From positions 1 to 45,383 of the forward strand of contig JALOOM010000027.1 in NCBI GenBank assembly GCA_025454395.1: 45,383 bases of DNA, given 5' to 3'. This DNA is from Elainella sp. Prado103 (GTDB lineage: Bacteria > Cyanobacteriota > Cyanobacteriia > Elainellales > Elainellaceae). This document shows, one piece after another, positions 37,468-45,383 of this stretch. Below the pieces are notes generated by a model. The model was not told the DNA's origin and ran no database searches. It was given only the letters and a program-made list of their open reading frames with translations. A program made the position numbers and the translations under genes. Each line of letters starts with the position of its first letter. The stretch's first letter is position 1.

Positions 37468-37501
37468 AATAAATAAGGGTGCAGCCTAATCACTACACCC
37501 T
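37468..37501 (-). terminator. Probable dxs terminator
   Basis: Read on the minus strand, AGGGTG pairs with CACCCT across a 14-base loop and is followed by TATTTATT, 55 bp beyond the dxs stop codon. The stem is short, so confidence is moderate. Confidence 0.5.
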
Positions 37502-37555
37502 CTGTTCGATCACTTGGATCACCTGAGATGACTCTGAAGTTTTGTGTGACTGAGC

Positions 37556-39460
37556 TTAACTGACAGAAACGGGTCGGGGTTGCATCACCTGCCGAATCCG
37601 ATCGGCAATTTGTGGGGCCGTTAAACCCAAAGTGGCAAACGATTCTTCTGGCTTAGCGTGATCGACCAGCACATCGGGTATCCCCAGTCGAGTCAGAGGC
37701 ACCATAACTTCGTGATCCAGCAGGGATTCGGCGACGGCAGAGCCAAAACCACCCATCAAACAACCTTCTTCAAGGGTGACCACTCGCTTCATTTGGCGAG
37801 CGATCGGCACAATCAGCTCAGTATCAAGTGGTTTGGCAAACCGAGCATTAATCACTGTGGCCTCAATGCCATGCTCACTGAGGATTTCGGCAGCTTGCAT
37901 CGATGGGTAGACCATTGAACCATATCCCAACAACAAGACATCATCGCCCTGCCGCAGAATTTCAGCTTTACCGATCGACAGCGGTTCCCAACCCTCTTCC
38001 ATCAGCGGCACCCCATAACCATTGCCTCTGGGATAGCGCATGGCGATCGGGCCTTCGGTATACTGAACCCCAGTCACGATCATCCGCTGAAGTTCTGCCT
38101 CGTCTTTGGGAGCCATCAGCACCATATTAGGAATACAGCGCAGATAAGCAATGTCATACATGCCTTGGTGAGTCGGGCCATCGGCACCAACAACCCCAGC
38201 CCGATCCATACAGAAGAAGACCGGCAGGTTTTGGATGCAGACATCATGCACGATCTGGTCGAAAGCCCGCTGTAGGAAAGTGGAATAGATCGCACAGATG
38301 GGGCGCATCCCTTCACAAGCTAAACCGGCCGCCAATGTCACGGCATGTTGCTCAGCAATCCCCACATCGATATATTGATCGGGCAGCTTTTGTTGCAGTT
38401 TGTCTAGCCCTGTTCCGGTTGCCATCGCCGCTGTAATCCCGACAATTTTGGGATTGTCTTCTGCCAATTTAGTCAACGTGTGGGCGAACACCTTGGAATA
38501 GGCAGGTGGCTTGGGTTTACTGGCTGGAATGGCCTTACCTGTAGCCAAATTGAACGGATTCTGAGCGTGATAGCCCACTTGATCTTCTTCGGCGATCGCG
38601 TAGCCTTTCCCTTTCACCGTAGCCACATGCACCAAGACTGGACCGGGTTGTTTATGGGCGAGTTCAAAGGTGGCGATCAGTTCTTCCAGGTTATGGCCGT
38701 CGATCGGCCCCATATAGGTAAAGCCCAGTTCCTCGAACACGGCTCCCACCTTGGGTACGGCCAGGCGCTTCATCCCCTCCTTAATGCGGTTCAACTCTGG
38801 GGTCAGCGAATCACCGACAAAGGGGAGATGCTTGAATTGTTCCTCTAGATTATCGGTCAGGAATTGCATCTGCGGACTCAGACGCATCTTATTCAAATAT
38901 CGAGGAATGGCACCGACGTTGGGCGAGATGGACATTTCATTATCGTTCAGCACCACCAGCAGGTTGGTTTTGGGTAAATGTCCGGCATGGTTAATGGCTT
39001 CGAGGGCCATGCCGCCGGTCAATGCCCCATCGCCAATTACGGCGGCAACTTTAAATTTCTCTCCCTTTAAATCGCGTGCCATCGCCATACCGAGGGCAGC
39101 CGAGATGCTGGTGGAAGCGTGACCCGCACCAAAATGATCAAATTTACTTTCACACCGTTTTAAATAGCCTGCCACGCCATCTTTTTGACGCAGCGTATGG
39201 AAGCGATCGTAGCGTCCGGTAATCAGCTTATGGGGGTAGGCCTGGTGTCCAACATCCCAGATCACTTTATCGCGATCGAGATCGAGCGTTTGATAGAGAC
39301 CGAGGGTGAGTTCAACCACGCCCAATCCTGGCCCCAAATGTCCTCCACTGGCGGCAACCGTCTCCAGATGTTTCTCCCGAACCTGCCGAGCAATCTGCTT
39401 GAGTTGGTTGATGGATAACCCGTGCAGTTGATTCGGATGGGTAATTTCACTCAGATGCAT
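37556..39460 (-). CDS. dxs: 1-deoxy-D-xylulose-5-phosphate synthase
   Basis: It condenses pyruvate and glyceraldehyde 3-phosphate with thiamine diphosphate, the entry step of the MEP pathway that supplies carotenoids, chlorophyll phytol and quinone tails. The 634-residue protein has the normal length: [15 protein letters not shown] and [10 protein letters not shown] near the start, the thiamine/Mg motif [15 protein letters not shown] near 150, the catalytic Glu region [13 protein letters not shown] near 370, and RYPRGNGYG near 470. The ATG at 39460 has AGGT upstream. A 7-bp hairpin lies in its leader (39516-39545). The pathway links it to crtO, although that gene is 34 kb away. Confidence 0.97.
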   Translation of the reverse strand: MHLSEITHPNQLHGLSINQLKQIARQVREKHLETVAASGGHLGPGLGVVELTLGLYQTLDLDRDKVIWDVGHQAYPHKLITGRYDRFHTLRQKDGVAGYLKRCESKFDHFGAGHASTSISAALGMAMARDLKGEKFKVAAVIGDGALTGGMALEAINHAGHLPKTNLLVVLNDNEMSISPNVGAIPRYLNKMRLSPQMQFLTDNLEEQFKHLPFVGDSLTPELNRIKEGMKRLAVPKVGAVFEELGFTYMGPIDGHNLEELIATFELAHKQPGPVLVHVATVKGKGYAIAEEDQVGYHAQNPFNLATGKAIPASKPKPPAYSKVFAHTLTKLAEDNPKIVGITAAMATGTGLDKLQQKLPDQYIDVGIAEQHAVTLAAGLACEGMRPICAIYSTFLQRAFDQIVHDVCIQNLPVFFCMDRAGVVGADGPTHQGMYDIAYLRCIPNMVLMAPKDEAELQRMIVTGVQYTEGPIAMRYPRGNGYGVPLMEEGWEPLSIGKAEILRQGDDVLLLGYGSMVYPSMQAAEILSEHGIEATVINARFAKPLDTELIVPIARQMKRVVTLEEGCLMGGFGSAVAESLLDHEVMVPLTRLGIPDVLVDHAKPEESFATLGLTAPQIADRIRQVMQPRPVSVS

Positions 39461-39515
39461 ATCATGAAATACCTGAAAAGATATGTCTAATCTCTAGTGT
39501 CGCATGTCTCGACTT

Positions 39516-39545
39516 GCAAAGTTGTCTGTAAAACCTTTACTTTGC
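39516..39545 (-). promoter_or_regulatory. Hairpin in the dxs leader
   Basis: GCAAAGT (39516-39522) pairs with ACTTTGC (39539-39545), and the loop can extend the pairing through GTAAA/TTTAC. It lies 56 bp upstream of the dxs start. It matches no riboswitch I know. Confidence 0.35.
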
Positions 39546-39710
39546 GATAGATTTGGTAACATCCTCCTTTTTTATCTTGAGGCTTGCCATTCCAACTCAG
39601 ATGGTTCTGGGCGGTCAAGAATCTGTGATTAAATAGGCGGTGCAGGCAAACAGCATCCTCCTGAGCCTGCCCCATTTAATTTCTTGATCATTCAAATTGT
39701 TTTTAAGCCA

Positions 39711-40370
39711 ATGAGTGTTACTCCTGAATCGGTACAAGCGCTTTTAACCTCTGAAGATTTTGGTGATCGCCTGAGTGGAGTGAATCAACTGCGACAGTTG
39801 GATCCAGCCGTCGCCTTCGAGTTGATCCAACCGGCTGTAGCCGATCGCAATGTCCGAGTTCGCTATGCTGCGGTGAGTCAGTTGGCTTCTTTGGGAGAGC
39901 AAAACCTGGACTTATCCCTAGAACTATTACGGGGGGGGCTATCTGATCCAGAGGCAGATGTGCAAGCGGCAGCGGCAGACTCTCTAGGAGCCCTTCACCT
40001 GCGGGAAGCCTACGAAGATTTGCAGTCCCTCTATGAACGCAGTGAAGAATGGCTGGTGCGGTTTAGTATTGTGGCCGCCTTGGGAGAACTCGGAGATCCG
40101 CGCGGTTTTGATCTGCTGCAAGCAGCCCTGCAATCTGACAATGAACTGGTGAAAACAGCCGCGATCGGTTCGTTGGGAGAACTGGAAGACGATCGGGCCA
40201 TTGCGCTGCTGCTACCCTATGTCAGCGATCCAGATTGGCAAGTGCGCCATCGGGTTGTGCAAGCACTGAGTCATTTCAATCACCCAGATGCCCGATCCGG
40301 CTTAGAGCAGCTTAGCCAAGATGAACAACCGCCAGTGGCTGAAGAAGCGAAGCGCTGTCTGGGGTTATAG
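39711..40370 (+). CDS. nblB: HEAT-repeat phycobilisome degradation protein, NblB-like
   Basis: NblB takes part in dismantling phycobilisomes under nutrient stress and is related to bilin lyases. The 219-residue protein is made of HEAT-like repeats throughout (for example DRNVRVRYAAVSQLASLG, DPEADVQAAAADSLGAL, DPDWQVRHRVVQALSHF). The sequence from SVTPESVQALLTSEDFGDRL onward closely matches what I remember of Synechocystis NblB. The ATG at 39711 is preferred over a TTG at 39684. It is divergent from dxs; the 250-bp gap holds promoters for both. Other HEAT-repeat lyase-like proteins are possible, but full-length similarity favours NblB. Confidence 0.82.
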   Translation: MSVTPESVQALLTSEDFGDRLSGVNQLRQLDPAVAFELIQPAVADRNVRVRYAAVSQLASLGEQNLDLSLELLRGGLSDPEADVQAAAADSLGALHLREAYEDLQSLYERSEEWLVRFSIVAALGELGDPRGFDLLQAALQSDNELVKTAAIGSLGELEDDRAIALLLPYVSDPDWQVRHRVVQALSHFNHPDARSGLEQLSQDEQPPVAEEAKRCLGL

Positions 40371-40404
40371 GTTTATCAGGAGTTTGCATCGGATCCACTT
40401 TTGT

Positions 40405-40435
40405 AAAAAAGCCGTGAACTTCCCTACCTCACGGC
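40405..40435 (-). terminator. Intrinsic terminator, minus strand
   Basis: A 7-bp stem, GCCGTGA/TCACGGC, with an 11-base loop is followed on the minus strand by six T residues. On the plus strand no T-run follows, so it does not look made for nblB. Confidence 0.6.
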
Positions 40436-40620
40436 TGACATCCTTCTCCGTAGTCAGTAAATATAGTGACATGAGAGCGACATGAGAGTTTCCCTGCTCC
40501 TGGTGTTCTTCCCCCATTTTCCAGGATGAGGTTTCATTCTCACTGTGTTACCATGCAAATGCCCTAGTAGATCATGCTACCTGCGTTCTGCCGCCTCCCA
40601 TGGAACGCTGAGTGAGTTCA
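40405..40620 (-). ncRNA. Candidate structured RNA or IS200/IS605-type right-end relic
   Basis: Read on the minus strand, the stretch shows several hairpins: GCGTTC/GAACGC, TCCTGG/CCAGGA and, at the end, GCCGTGA/TCACGGC (40411-40435) followed directly by TTTTTTAC, a standard intrinsic terminator. No minus-strand protein gene lies upstream that would need it. The order of stems and the final subterminal hairpin recall the right ends and guide-RNA parts of IS200/IS605 TnpB elements, but no tnpB is present. It may therefore be an independent small RNA or a decayed, non-autonomous element. Confidence 0.35.
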
Positions 40621-40621
40621 A

Positions 40622-40669
40622 ATAGTTAGTTCAATAGTTAGTTCAATAGTTAGTTCAATAGTTAGTTCA
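40622..40669. repeat. 12-bp tandem repeat, 4 copies
   Basis: ATAGTTAGTTCA is repeated exactly four times, with a further degenerate half copy upstream, at the outer edge of the RNA candidate. Confidence 0.95.
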
Positions 40670-40892
40670 AAGATTGGATTGCTGCTCATCCTTGGGTTGT
40701 CTTTCCGCTGGATTTATTCCTCAATTCTTTCCCTTTTTGGTAAGGACAGCATCTTCTTGCCTTGATTAGAGAGCAAGCCGTTGTTCTGTGGTTTGATCTC
40801 CGAATCGGCAGGTGTGCTTTTCGAGTCAAGACCATGCTGCGCAATATTGGGCAGCTTTCGATTCAACAACTCTTATCCTGAAAACTTGTCCT

Positions 40893-41642
40893 ATGAACCT
40901 GAAACAAACTTTGGTGACGATCGGTCTGACGCTTGGAACTACATTGGGCACCACTTTAGCCGCAATGCCCGCGTTTGCAGGTAATTTGACACCCGATCGG
41001 TTAGGACTCGATCCATTTGATTCCAGCGAGCCGATCACGGGTGGCACCGCCAGCCCAATCAATGATTTCCCCTATGTCGCCCGCGAATTTTCCTTTGCTA
41101 AGGATACGGTCGTCCGATTCAACCTTTTGAATCCAACTGGGTTGGGAAGTCGGGGCGCTGCCCTCAACAACTTTGGGGTAGTCACCAGTGGCGGGTTTCA
41201 GAGCATTTTCTCAGAAACGCTGCCTGCTGATCCGGGCGGTAAACCCAAGAACGATTTCTTAGGCACCTGTGCGCCGGATAAAGCGATCCAAGGGCAGTGT
41301 GTCCGCTCCTTCCTGTTCAAAGCAGGTGAAATCTACAAGTTAGCGCTCCAAGATGTCCAAGGTTTGACCCATTTTGGCGTGGGTGCATTGGATCAGTTCA
41401 CCTTTAATAGCCGTTCTGACCAGCTCACGAATAATCCTACCCAAACTGTTGCGGCGGCGGGCTCCCTGTTCATTGGCATGGAAGATTCACGATTCCGTCA
41501 ATCTGGTCAAAACTATTGGTATGACTATCAAGACTGGGTTGTGCGGGCTGATGTGCCTGAACCTGCAACCTTGGCAGGCTTAGGGCTGGTAGCTGGTGGC
41601 ATGTTGATTGCCCGTCGGCGTAAGGCGACCGCTGCGGGCTAG
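40893..41642 (+). CDS. PEP-CTERM sorting domain protein
   Basis: This 249-residue exported protein has a signal peptide (residues 1-29, ending AMPAFA) and a C-terminal PEP-CTERM signal: VPEPAT, a hydrophobic helix (LAGLGLVAGGMLIA) and RRRK. In cyanobacteria such signals direct export and processing by an exosortase system. The body (30-220) is polar and probably beta-rich, with two Cys in CAPDKAIQGQC; no enzyme motif is seen. The ATG at 40893 gives a textbook signal peptide; a longer reading to 40812 would bury it. A strong terminator follows at 41724. Function is unknown; a surface or matrix role is a family-based guess. Confidence 0.85.
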   Translation: MNLKQTLVTIGLTLGTTLGTTLAAMPAFAGNLTPDRLGLDPFDSSEPITGGTASPINDFPYVAREFSFAKDTVVRFNLLNPTGLGSRGAALNNFGVVTSGGFQSIFSETLPADPGGKPKNDFLGTCAPDKAIQGQCVRSFLFKAGEIYKLALQDVQGLTHFGVGALDQFTFNSRSDQLTNNPTQTVAAAGSLFIGMEDSRFRQSGQNYWYDYQDWVVRADVPEPATLAGLGLVAGGMLIARRRKATAAG

Positions 41643-41723
41643 AAGTCTCGCACTGTTAACGTTATATTCCTTATATTCCTTCAGTTCACATCACTCACTG
41701 CCTCATTCATCAAGAATGAGAAA

Positions 41724-41751
41724 GCCCTCCTATTGCCAGGAGGGCCTTTTT
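41724..41751 (+). terminator. Strong intrinsic terminator, probably two-way
   Basis: GCCCTCCT (41724-41731) pairs with AGGAGGGC (41738-41745) and is followed by CTTTTT. On the other strand TTTCTC follows, so it can also serve the convergent small membrane-protein gene. Confidence 0.9.
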
Positions 41752-41804
41752 CTGATCTGGAAGAATCAATCCCCAGACAATTCGATCGAGCGGGAATACT
41801 CCAG

Positions 41805-42242
41805 TTAGCGAACTACAGGCTGTTCTGGTGCAACTTGTTCTGGCGCAACTTGTTCTGGTGCAACAGTTTCAGTATCAGAATTCAAAGCAGTCGCGGGCAC
41901 TTCGATCGGAAAAGTAGAATATTCAACTGGAGTTGCCGCTGCGGGAAGTAGATCGGCGGTGGGGGATTGTTTCACCAAACGAGTTTTCAACGCCATCCCA
42001 CCTGCATATAACCCCAGCATCGCCGCCAGTCCAGCCCCAGCAATGCCCACTTTCTTCAAATCAGGCTGATTGAAATTGATTTGATTGCCCGTTAGATCGG
42101 TTGGACTGGTACCGGCCGCATCGGTGCCCTTAAATTTTTGGCTGAATGGACAACTAGAACCCGGTGCGATCGTCACCATGAGCACTGCCCCTGTGACAGC
42201 AGCCGTTGAAATCAGTCCAGCAAAAGCGCGCTTTGAAATCAT
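41805..42242 (-). CDS. Small membrane protein, unrecognised
   Basis: I do not recognise this 145-residue protein. It has an N-terminal hydrophobic segment (8-28) that could be a signal peptide or anchor, a Cys at 31 not in a proper lipobox, a polar loop (32-62), a second hydrophobic helix (about 64-84, VGIAGAGLAAMLGLYAGGM) and an acidic, proline-rich tail. The tail ends with VAPEQ repeats encoded by a 15-bp unit at 41821-41865. GGAG stands before the ATG at 42242, a good start. It faces the PEP-CTERM gene across a shared terminator. Composition suggests the tail lies outside the membrane; no function is proposed. Confidence 0.75.
   Translation of the reverse strand: MISKRAFAGLISTAAVTGAVLMVTIAPGSSCPFSQKFKGTDAAGTSPTDLTGNQINFNQPDLKKVGIAGAGLAAMLGLYAGGMALKTRLVKQSPTADLLPAAATPVEYSTFPIEVPATALNSDTETVAPEQVAPEQVAPEQPVVR
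41821..41865. repeat. 15-bp tandem repeat, 3 copies, coding
   Basis: TGTTCTGGTGCAACT-type units repeat three times with two base changes in total and encode the VAPEQ repeats of the small membrane protein. Confidence 0.92.
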
Positions 42243-42558
42243 GAACTATCTCCAATGAAAACAATAGTGTTAATAGCCTGACCCACTGATGAACTCACGC
42301 AAGCCATCAGGTATCGGGACAACGGAGACAGGTGAATGTTGTAAAACCCAAGCTTTTGAATGTGAAGCTCAAGCTTATGAACCAGTTTACGGAATTCCTC
42401 AGATTTCGCAACTAGACGATCTAGCCTGATGTGGGCATAAAGCGAGCAGGAATCACCGATCGGGGCAAATTTTCCAGGCTTTTGCGAGGAGAAGCTAGAC
42501 TGAAGGCAATTTGCGCGATCTCCTTTGTAGATCTGGTTTCCTTCTGTCTATCCTGTTT
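42243..42558. promoter_or_regulatory. Divergent intergenic region, small membrane protein / TPR gene
   Basis: These 316 bp separate divergent genes. I see short imperfect repeats such as AAGCTTTTGAATG and AAGCTTATGAACC (about 42350-42380) but no clear promoter pair, terminator or gene. Confidence 0.35.
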
Positions 42559-45383
42559 ATGAAAAAGCCCTCGCGTCGTTCTCGTTCCCAAACTTCTGCT
42601 CCTCGCGATCGGGCGGCTGGATCATCCCCACCCTCCTCTCCACCTCGATCGCAGCACTCTGCTACCCCCGATCGATTGCAGCAAATTGCCCAACTGGGAC
42701 AATCTGGCGATTTGCAGACGGCCGCCCAACGCTGCCAGCAGTTTTTACAACAACATCCTCAAGATGCAACTGCTTGGCATTTGTTGAGTGTGATCCGATC
42801 GCAACAGCAGCAATGGCAACTGGCGCTTGAACCGATTGAGATAGCTTTGCAGTTGGTTCCCGATCGGGCAGACTTTCTGAGTCAAGCAGGGGTAGTGTAT
42901 TGCGGCATGGGACAACTTAAGCGGGGGATCGCGGCTTATCAACAAGCCTTGCAACTTCAACCTGCCCTGCATCACACTCGGTTTAATCTAGGGTTAGCAT
43001 GGCAAAAACTGGGCAAGATCCATCGGGCTGAGGCAGCGTATCAAGATTTGCTGGATCGTCAACCCGAACATGCTCCGGCCCGTTTGCAGTTAGGCAATCT
43101 GGCTCAGCAACAAAAGCAGTTTTTGAAGGCGATCGAGCACTATCGACAAGCGATTCAACAAGATGCCCAATTGACGACTGCTTGGTGCAATTTGGGCGTT
43201 GCCCTACAGGCGATCGGTGATCTGGAGTCTGCAAAACCAGCTTTTCAGACGGCATTGCAGCAAAATCCTGATTATGTAGAAGCCCACAATGGACTGGGTG
43301 CGATCTATGAACAACAGGAGCAAGCTGAAACGGCACGATACCATTATAGACAGGCCCTCGATCGCCAGCCCGATCATTTACCGGCCCTGATCAACTGGGC
43401 CAACTTACACCTGCGCCTTGAAGAATTTGCGATTGCCGAATCAACATTGCAGCAAATTCTCCAACAACAGCCCGATCGAGTTGCTGCCCTGGATCAACAG
43501 ATCAAACTCAGTTTACTCACTGCAACATGGGATGATTGGCCACGACAAATTGATAGATTCAAGCGGGCATTTCAAACCGCCTCAACCCAATGTTCCAGCT
43601 CTCCTGCTACAGAGGATTTAATTACACCGCTCAATAGTCTTTATTTACCATTCTCGGCGGCTGAACAGCAGGTCATTGCCCAGCAATATGTGCAAAGCTT
43701 AGAACAGCGAATGGTTGATGTGAAGCAACAGTTTCAGGACTGGGTTGTTCAGCATCCGGTAGATCGATCGCATCATACTAAAATTCGCTTGGGATATGTC
43801 TCTGGCGATTTTCGTTATCATGCAGTTGGGCAACTGATCCTGCGATTATTCGAACTGCACGATCGGCAAAAATTTGCAGTGTTTGCCTATTCACTTGGAC
43901 TCAATGATCAGAGCTTAGAGCGGCAAAAATTTGAACGAGATTGTGATTGTTTTCGAGAGATGCAAGGTCAATCTGTGTTGACGATCGCTCAGCAGGTTTA
44001 TCAAGACGAAATAGATATTCTCATCGACCTGGCTGGATATACTAACTATGCCTGTCCCGAATTATTCTGCTTACAACCTGCGCCTTTACAAATTAACTAT
44101 CTCGGTTATCCCGGCACCTTGGGTGCTGCTTATATCGATTACATCATCACTGATACAACGATCGCGCCACCCTCGATCGCGCAGCACTTCACTGAACAGT
44201 GTATCTATCTGCCAGAAACGTATCAACTTAACTGCTATCCCTACCCGGAAGCGGTTGATCGAGTCGCTAGTCCGAACTCAGCTTTTTTAGCTACAAACCC
44301 AACTGACGCAGCGATTTTAGATCCGATCCAGCAAGAACTCGCCTTACGATCCCTTGTTTCTCCCCAACAGTTGCGACAAGCTCAAGGGCTGCCCAGTCAT
44401 GGGTTTGTGTTTTGCTGCTTCAATAAAGTGCAGAAAATTGAGCCAACAATGTTTGCAGTCTGGATGCGGATTTTGCAGCAGGTACCCCAAAGTATTCTCT
44501 GGCTACTCAGCGATCGACCGGAGGTAGAAACCCAATTGCGATCTCAGGCAGCCCAGCAGGGAATTCAACCCGATCGGTTACAATTTGCGCCGCGTGTGCC
44601 CAAGGAACAACATTTGCAGCGGTTGAGGGCAGCCGACCTGTTTCTAGATACGCAATACTACAATGCCCATGTGACTGCCAGTGATGCGCTATGGGCCGGG
44701 GTGCCGGTGCTGACATTGCAAGGAGAAACCTTTGCATCGCGGGTTGGCGCTAGCTTACTCCATGCGATCGGCTTACCTGACCTGATTACCCATTCTCTAG
44801 AGGAATATGAGCAGTTTGCTGTGCATCTGGCTACCCACAAAACTGCCTTGAAGGCCTTTCAACACTGGTTAGGGCATCGACGATCGACCTGCGCTCTCTT
44901 CAATACGGCTCAAACCATTCGTGACCTGGAGTCTGGCTATGCGCTGATTTGGCAGCAACATCAAGCAGGATTACCCCCAGTTCATGTACATGTAGTTCGT
45001 GATGATATCGCTCGTGATGATATCGCCGTGAGTGACGCTCTTCATAGTAATGCTCTTGATAATGATATTGCCAATAATCTAGATCGTATCGATATCAAAC
45101 ACAATTATATTATAAGTAATGATAGTCATGATATAGCTTCAAACTCTCATTGTTCTCAACGGAATGTTTCCAGAGAGACAATCCCCGTTTCGATCGCCGC
45201 AGAAGTCTCTCTGACGGCCAGGGCAGATGTGGGGTTTCAAAATTGGTTGCATCAAATGCAGGGCTCTTTGCTGATTACCACCTATCAAGCGGGCAAGATT
45301 CTGCTAGTGGGTGCGGTTGATCATCAGATTACCCTACTCGCCCGATCGGTACAACGCCCCATGGGAGTAGCTGTGAGCGGCGA
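42559..45383 (+). CDS. TPR + SPINDLY/O-GlcNAc-transferase-like protein with extra C-terminal domain (partial)
   Basis: The frame is open from ATG 42559 to the window edge (941 complete codons, no stop). A basic, Ser/Pro-rich start (1-35) is followed by tetratricopeptide repeats (about 40-310; for example GLAWQKLGKIHRAEAAYQ). A GT41 glycosyltransferase domain follows (about 400-790) with LGYVSGDFRYHAVGQ, NYLGYPGTLGAAYIDY, CCFNKVQKIEP and NAHVTASDALWAGVPVLT, matching SPINDLY/OGT proteins that transfer a sugar from a nucleotide sugar to protein. After an AT-rich Asn/Asp linker (about 815-885), residues from 889 (FQNWLHQMQGSLLITTYQAG) resemble the start of the TIGR03032 (DUF4915) family. The acceptor is unknown; the second domain is cut off by the window. 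Confidence 0.85.
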   Translation, partial: MKKPSRRSRSQTSAPRDRAAGSSPPSSPPRSQHSATPDRLQQIAQLGQSGDLQTAAQRCQQFLQQHPQDATAWHLLSVIRSQQQQWQLALEPIEIALQLVPDRADFLSQAGVVYCGMGQLKRGIAAYQQALQLQPALHHTRFNLGLAWQKLGKIHRAEAAYQDLLDRQPEHAPARLQLGNLAQQQKQFLKAIEHYRQAIQQDAQLTTAWCNLGVALQAIGDLESAKPAFQTALQQNPDYVEAHNGLGAIYEQQEQAETARYHYRQALDRQPDHLPALINWANLHLRLEEFAIAESTLQQILQQQPDRVAALDQQIKLSLLTATWDDWPRQIDRFKRAFQTASTQCSSSPATEDLITPLNSLYLPFSAAEQQVIAQQYVQSLEQRMVDVKQQFQDWVVQHPVDRSHHTKIRLGYVSGDFRYHAVGQLILRLFELHDRQKFAVFAYSLGLNDQSLERQKFERDCDCFREMQGQSVLTIAQQVYQDEIDILIDLAGYTNYACPELFCLQPAPLQINYLGYPGTLGAAYIDYIITDTTIAPPSIAQHFTEQCIYLPETYQLNCYPYPEAVDRVASPNSAFLATNPTDAAILDPIQQELALRSLVSPQQLRQAQGLPSHGFVFCCFNKVQKIEPTMFAVWMRILQQVPQSILWLLSDRPEVETQLRSQAAQQGIQPDRLQFAPRVPKEQHLQRLRAADLFLDTQYYNAHVTASDALWAGVPVLTLQGETFASRVGASLLHAIGLPDLITHSLEEYEQFAVHLATHKTALKAFQHWLGHRRSTCALFNTAQTIRDLESGYALIWQQHQAGLPPVHVHVVRDDIARDDIAVSDALHSNALDNDIANNLDRIDIKHNYIISNDSHDIASNSHCSQRNVSRETIPVSIAAEVSLTARADVGFQNWLHQMQGSLLITTYQAGKILLVGAVDHQITLLARSVQRPMGVAVSG
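44998..45027. repeat. 15-bp direct repeat, 2 copies, coding
   Basis: CGTGATGATATCGCT and CGTGATGATATCGCC lie in tandem at the start of the AT-rich linker of the TPR-glycosyltransferase fusion. Confidence 0.85.

Larger units (their letters stand above)
40371..40892. other. 522-bp intergenic region, nblB / PEP-CTERM gene
   Basis: It contains the structured minus-strand RNA candidate (40405-40620) and a perfect 12-bp tandem repeat (40622-40669). The remaining 220 bp before the PEP-CTERM gene should hold its promoter. No protein gene is supported. Confidence 0.5.

Noticed and set aside
39487-39675. 62-codon minus-strand frame just upstream of dxs
   Set aside because: No clear ribosome site, no recognisable domain, and it covers the probable leader and promoter region; kept only as a remote possibility.

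Overview
The window looks like a chromosomal segment of a cyanobacterium, probably a filamentous one. The evidence is a CrtO-type beta-carotene ketolase, an NblB-like phycobilisome-degradation protein, many GCGATCGC/CGATCG (HIP1-like) words, an Rcp1-type response regulator next to an SHDLQEP-type histidine kinase, very large multi-PAS kinases, an RTX protein and a PEP-CTERM protein. No rRNA, tRNA, CRISPR array, prophage or intact insertion sequence was found. Genus-level placement is not possible from what I can see.

Layout. (1) 1-4644: a hemerythrin-domain protein (-), then crtO and a saccharopine-dehydrogenase-like reductase in tandem (+). (2) 4634-23374: a signalling island of about 19 kb. 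It holds a REC-GGDEF-EAL protein, its paralogue REC-GGDEF, and a REC-histidine kinase, all on (-); a 2298-residue hybrid kinase with about 12 PAS domains (+); a second REC-histidine kinase (-); an Rcp1-like regulator (-); and a 1558-residue kinase with about 8 PAS domains (-). Sensor kinases, stand-alone regulators and c-di-GMP synthesis and degradation enzymes therefore sit side by side, although which kinase feeds which regulator is inference. (3) 23710-26114: trpB and an RNase D-like exonuclease, translationally close (-), then a SUI1/YciH-type protein (+). (4) 26428-31656: an RTX calcium-binding protein (-) and a GTG-started PutA (+). (5) 31981-37336: a membrane-anchored trypsin-like protease (+), a two-gene carboxynorspermidine or carboxyaminopropylagmatine type polyamine module (-), and an unrecognised membrane protein (-). 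(6) 37556-42242: dxs (-), nblB (+), a possible structured RNA or transposon-end relic (-), a PEP-CTERM protein (+) and a small membrane protein (-). (7) 42559-end: a TPR plus SPINDLY/O-GlcNAc-transferase-like protein that reads into a second domain and runs off the window.

A feature of the whole window is the number of short tandem repeats, with units of 10-20 bp. Arrays lying inside reading frames have units of 12 or 15 bp, so copy number can change without a frameshift, whereas intergenic arrays include 11, 13, 14, 17 and 20 bp units. Several arrays interrupt catalytic or receiver domains of the kinases. The observations I consider most worth checking are the structured minus-strand RNA candidate at 40405-40620, the TPR-glycosyltransferase fusion at the right edge, the repeat insertions inside kinase domains, and the polyamine module whose usual annotation may name the wrong substrate.
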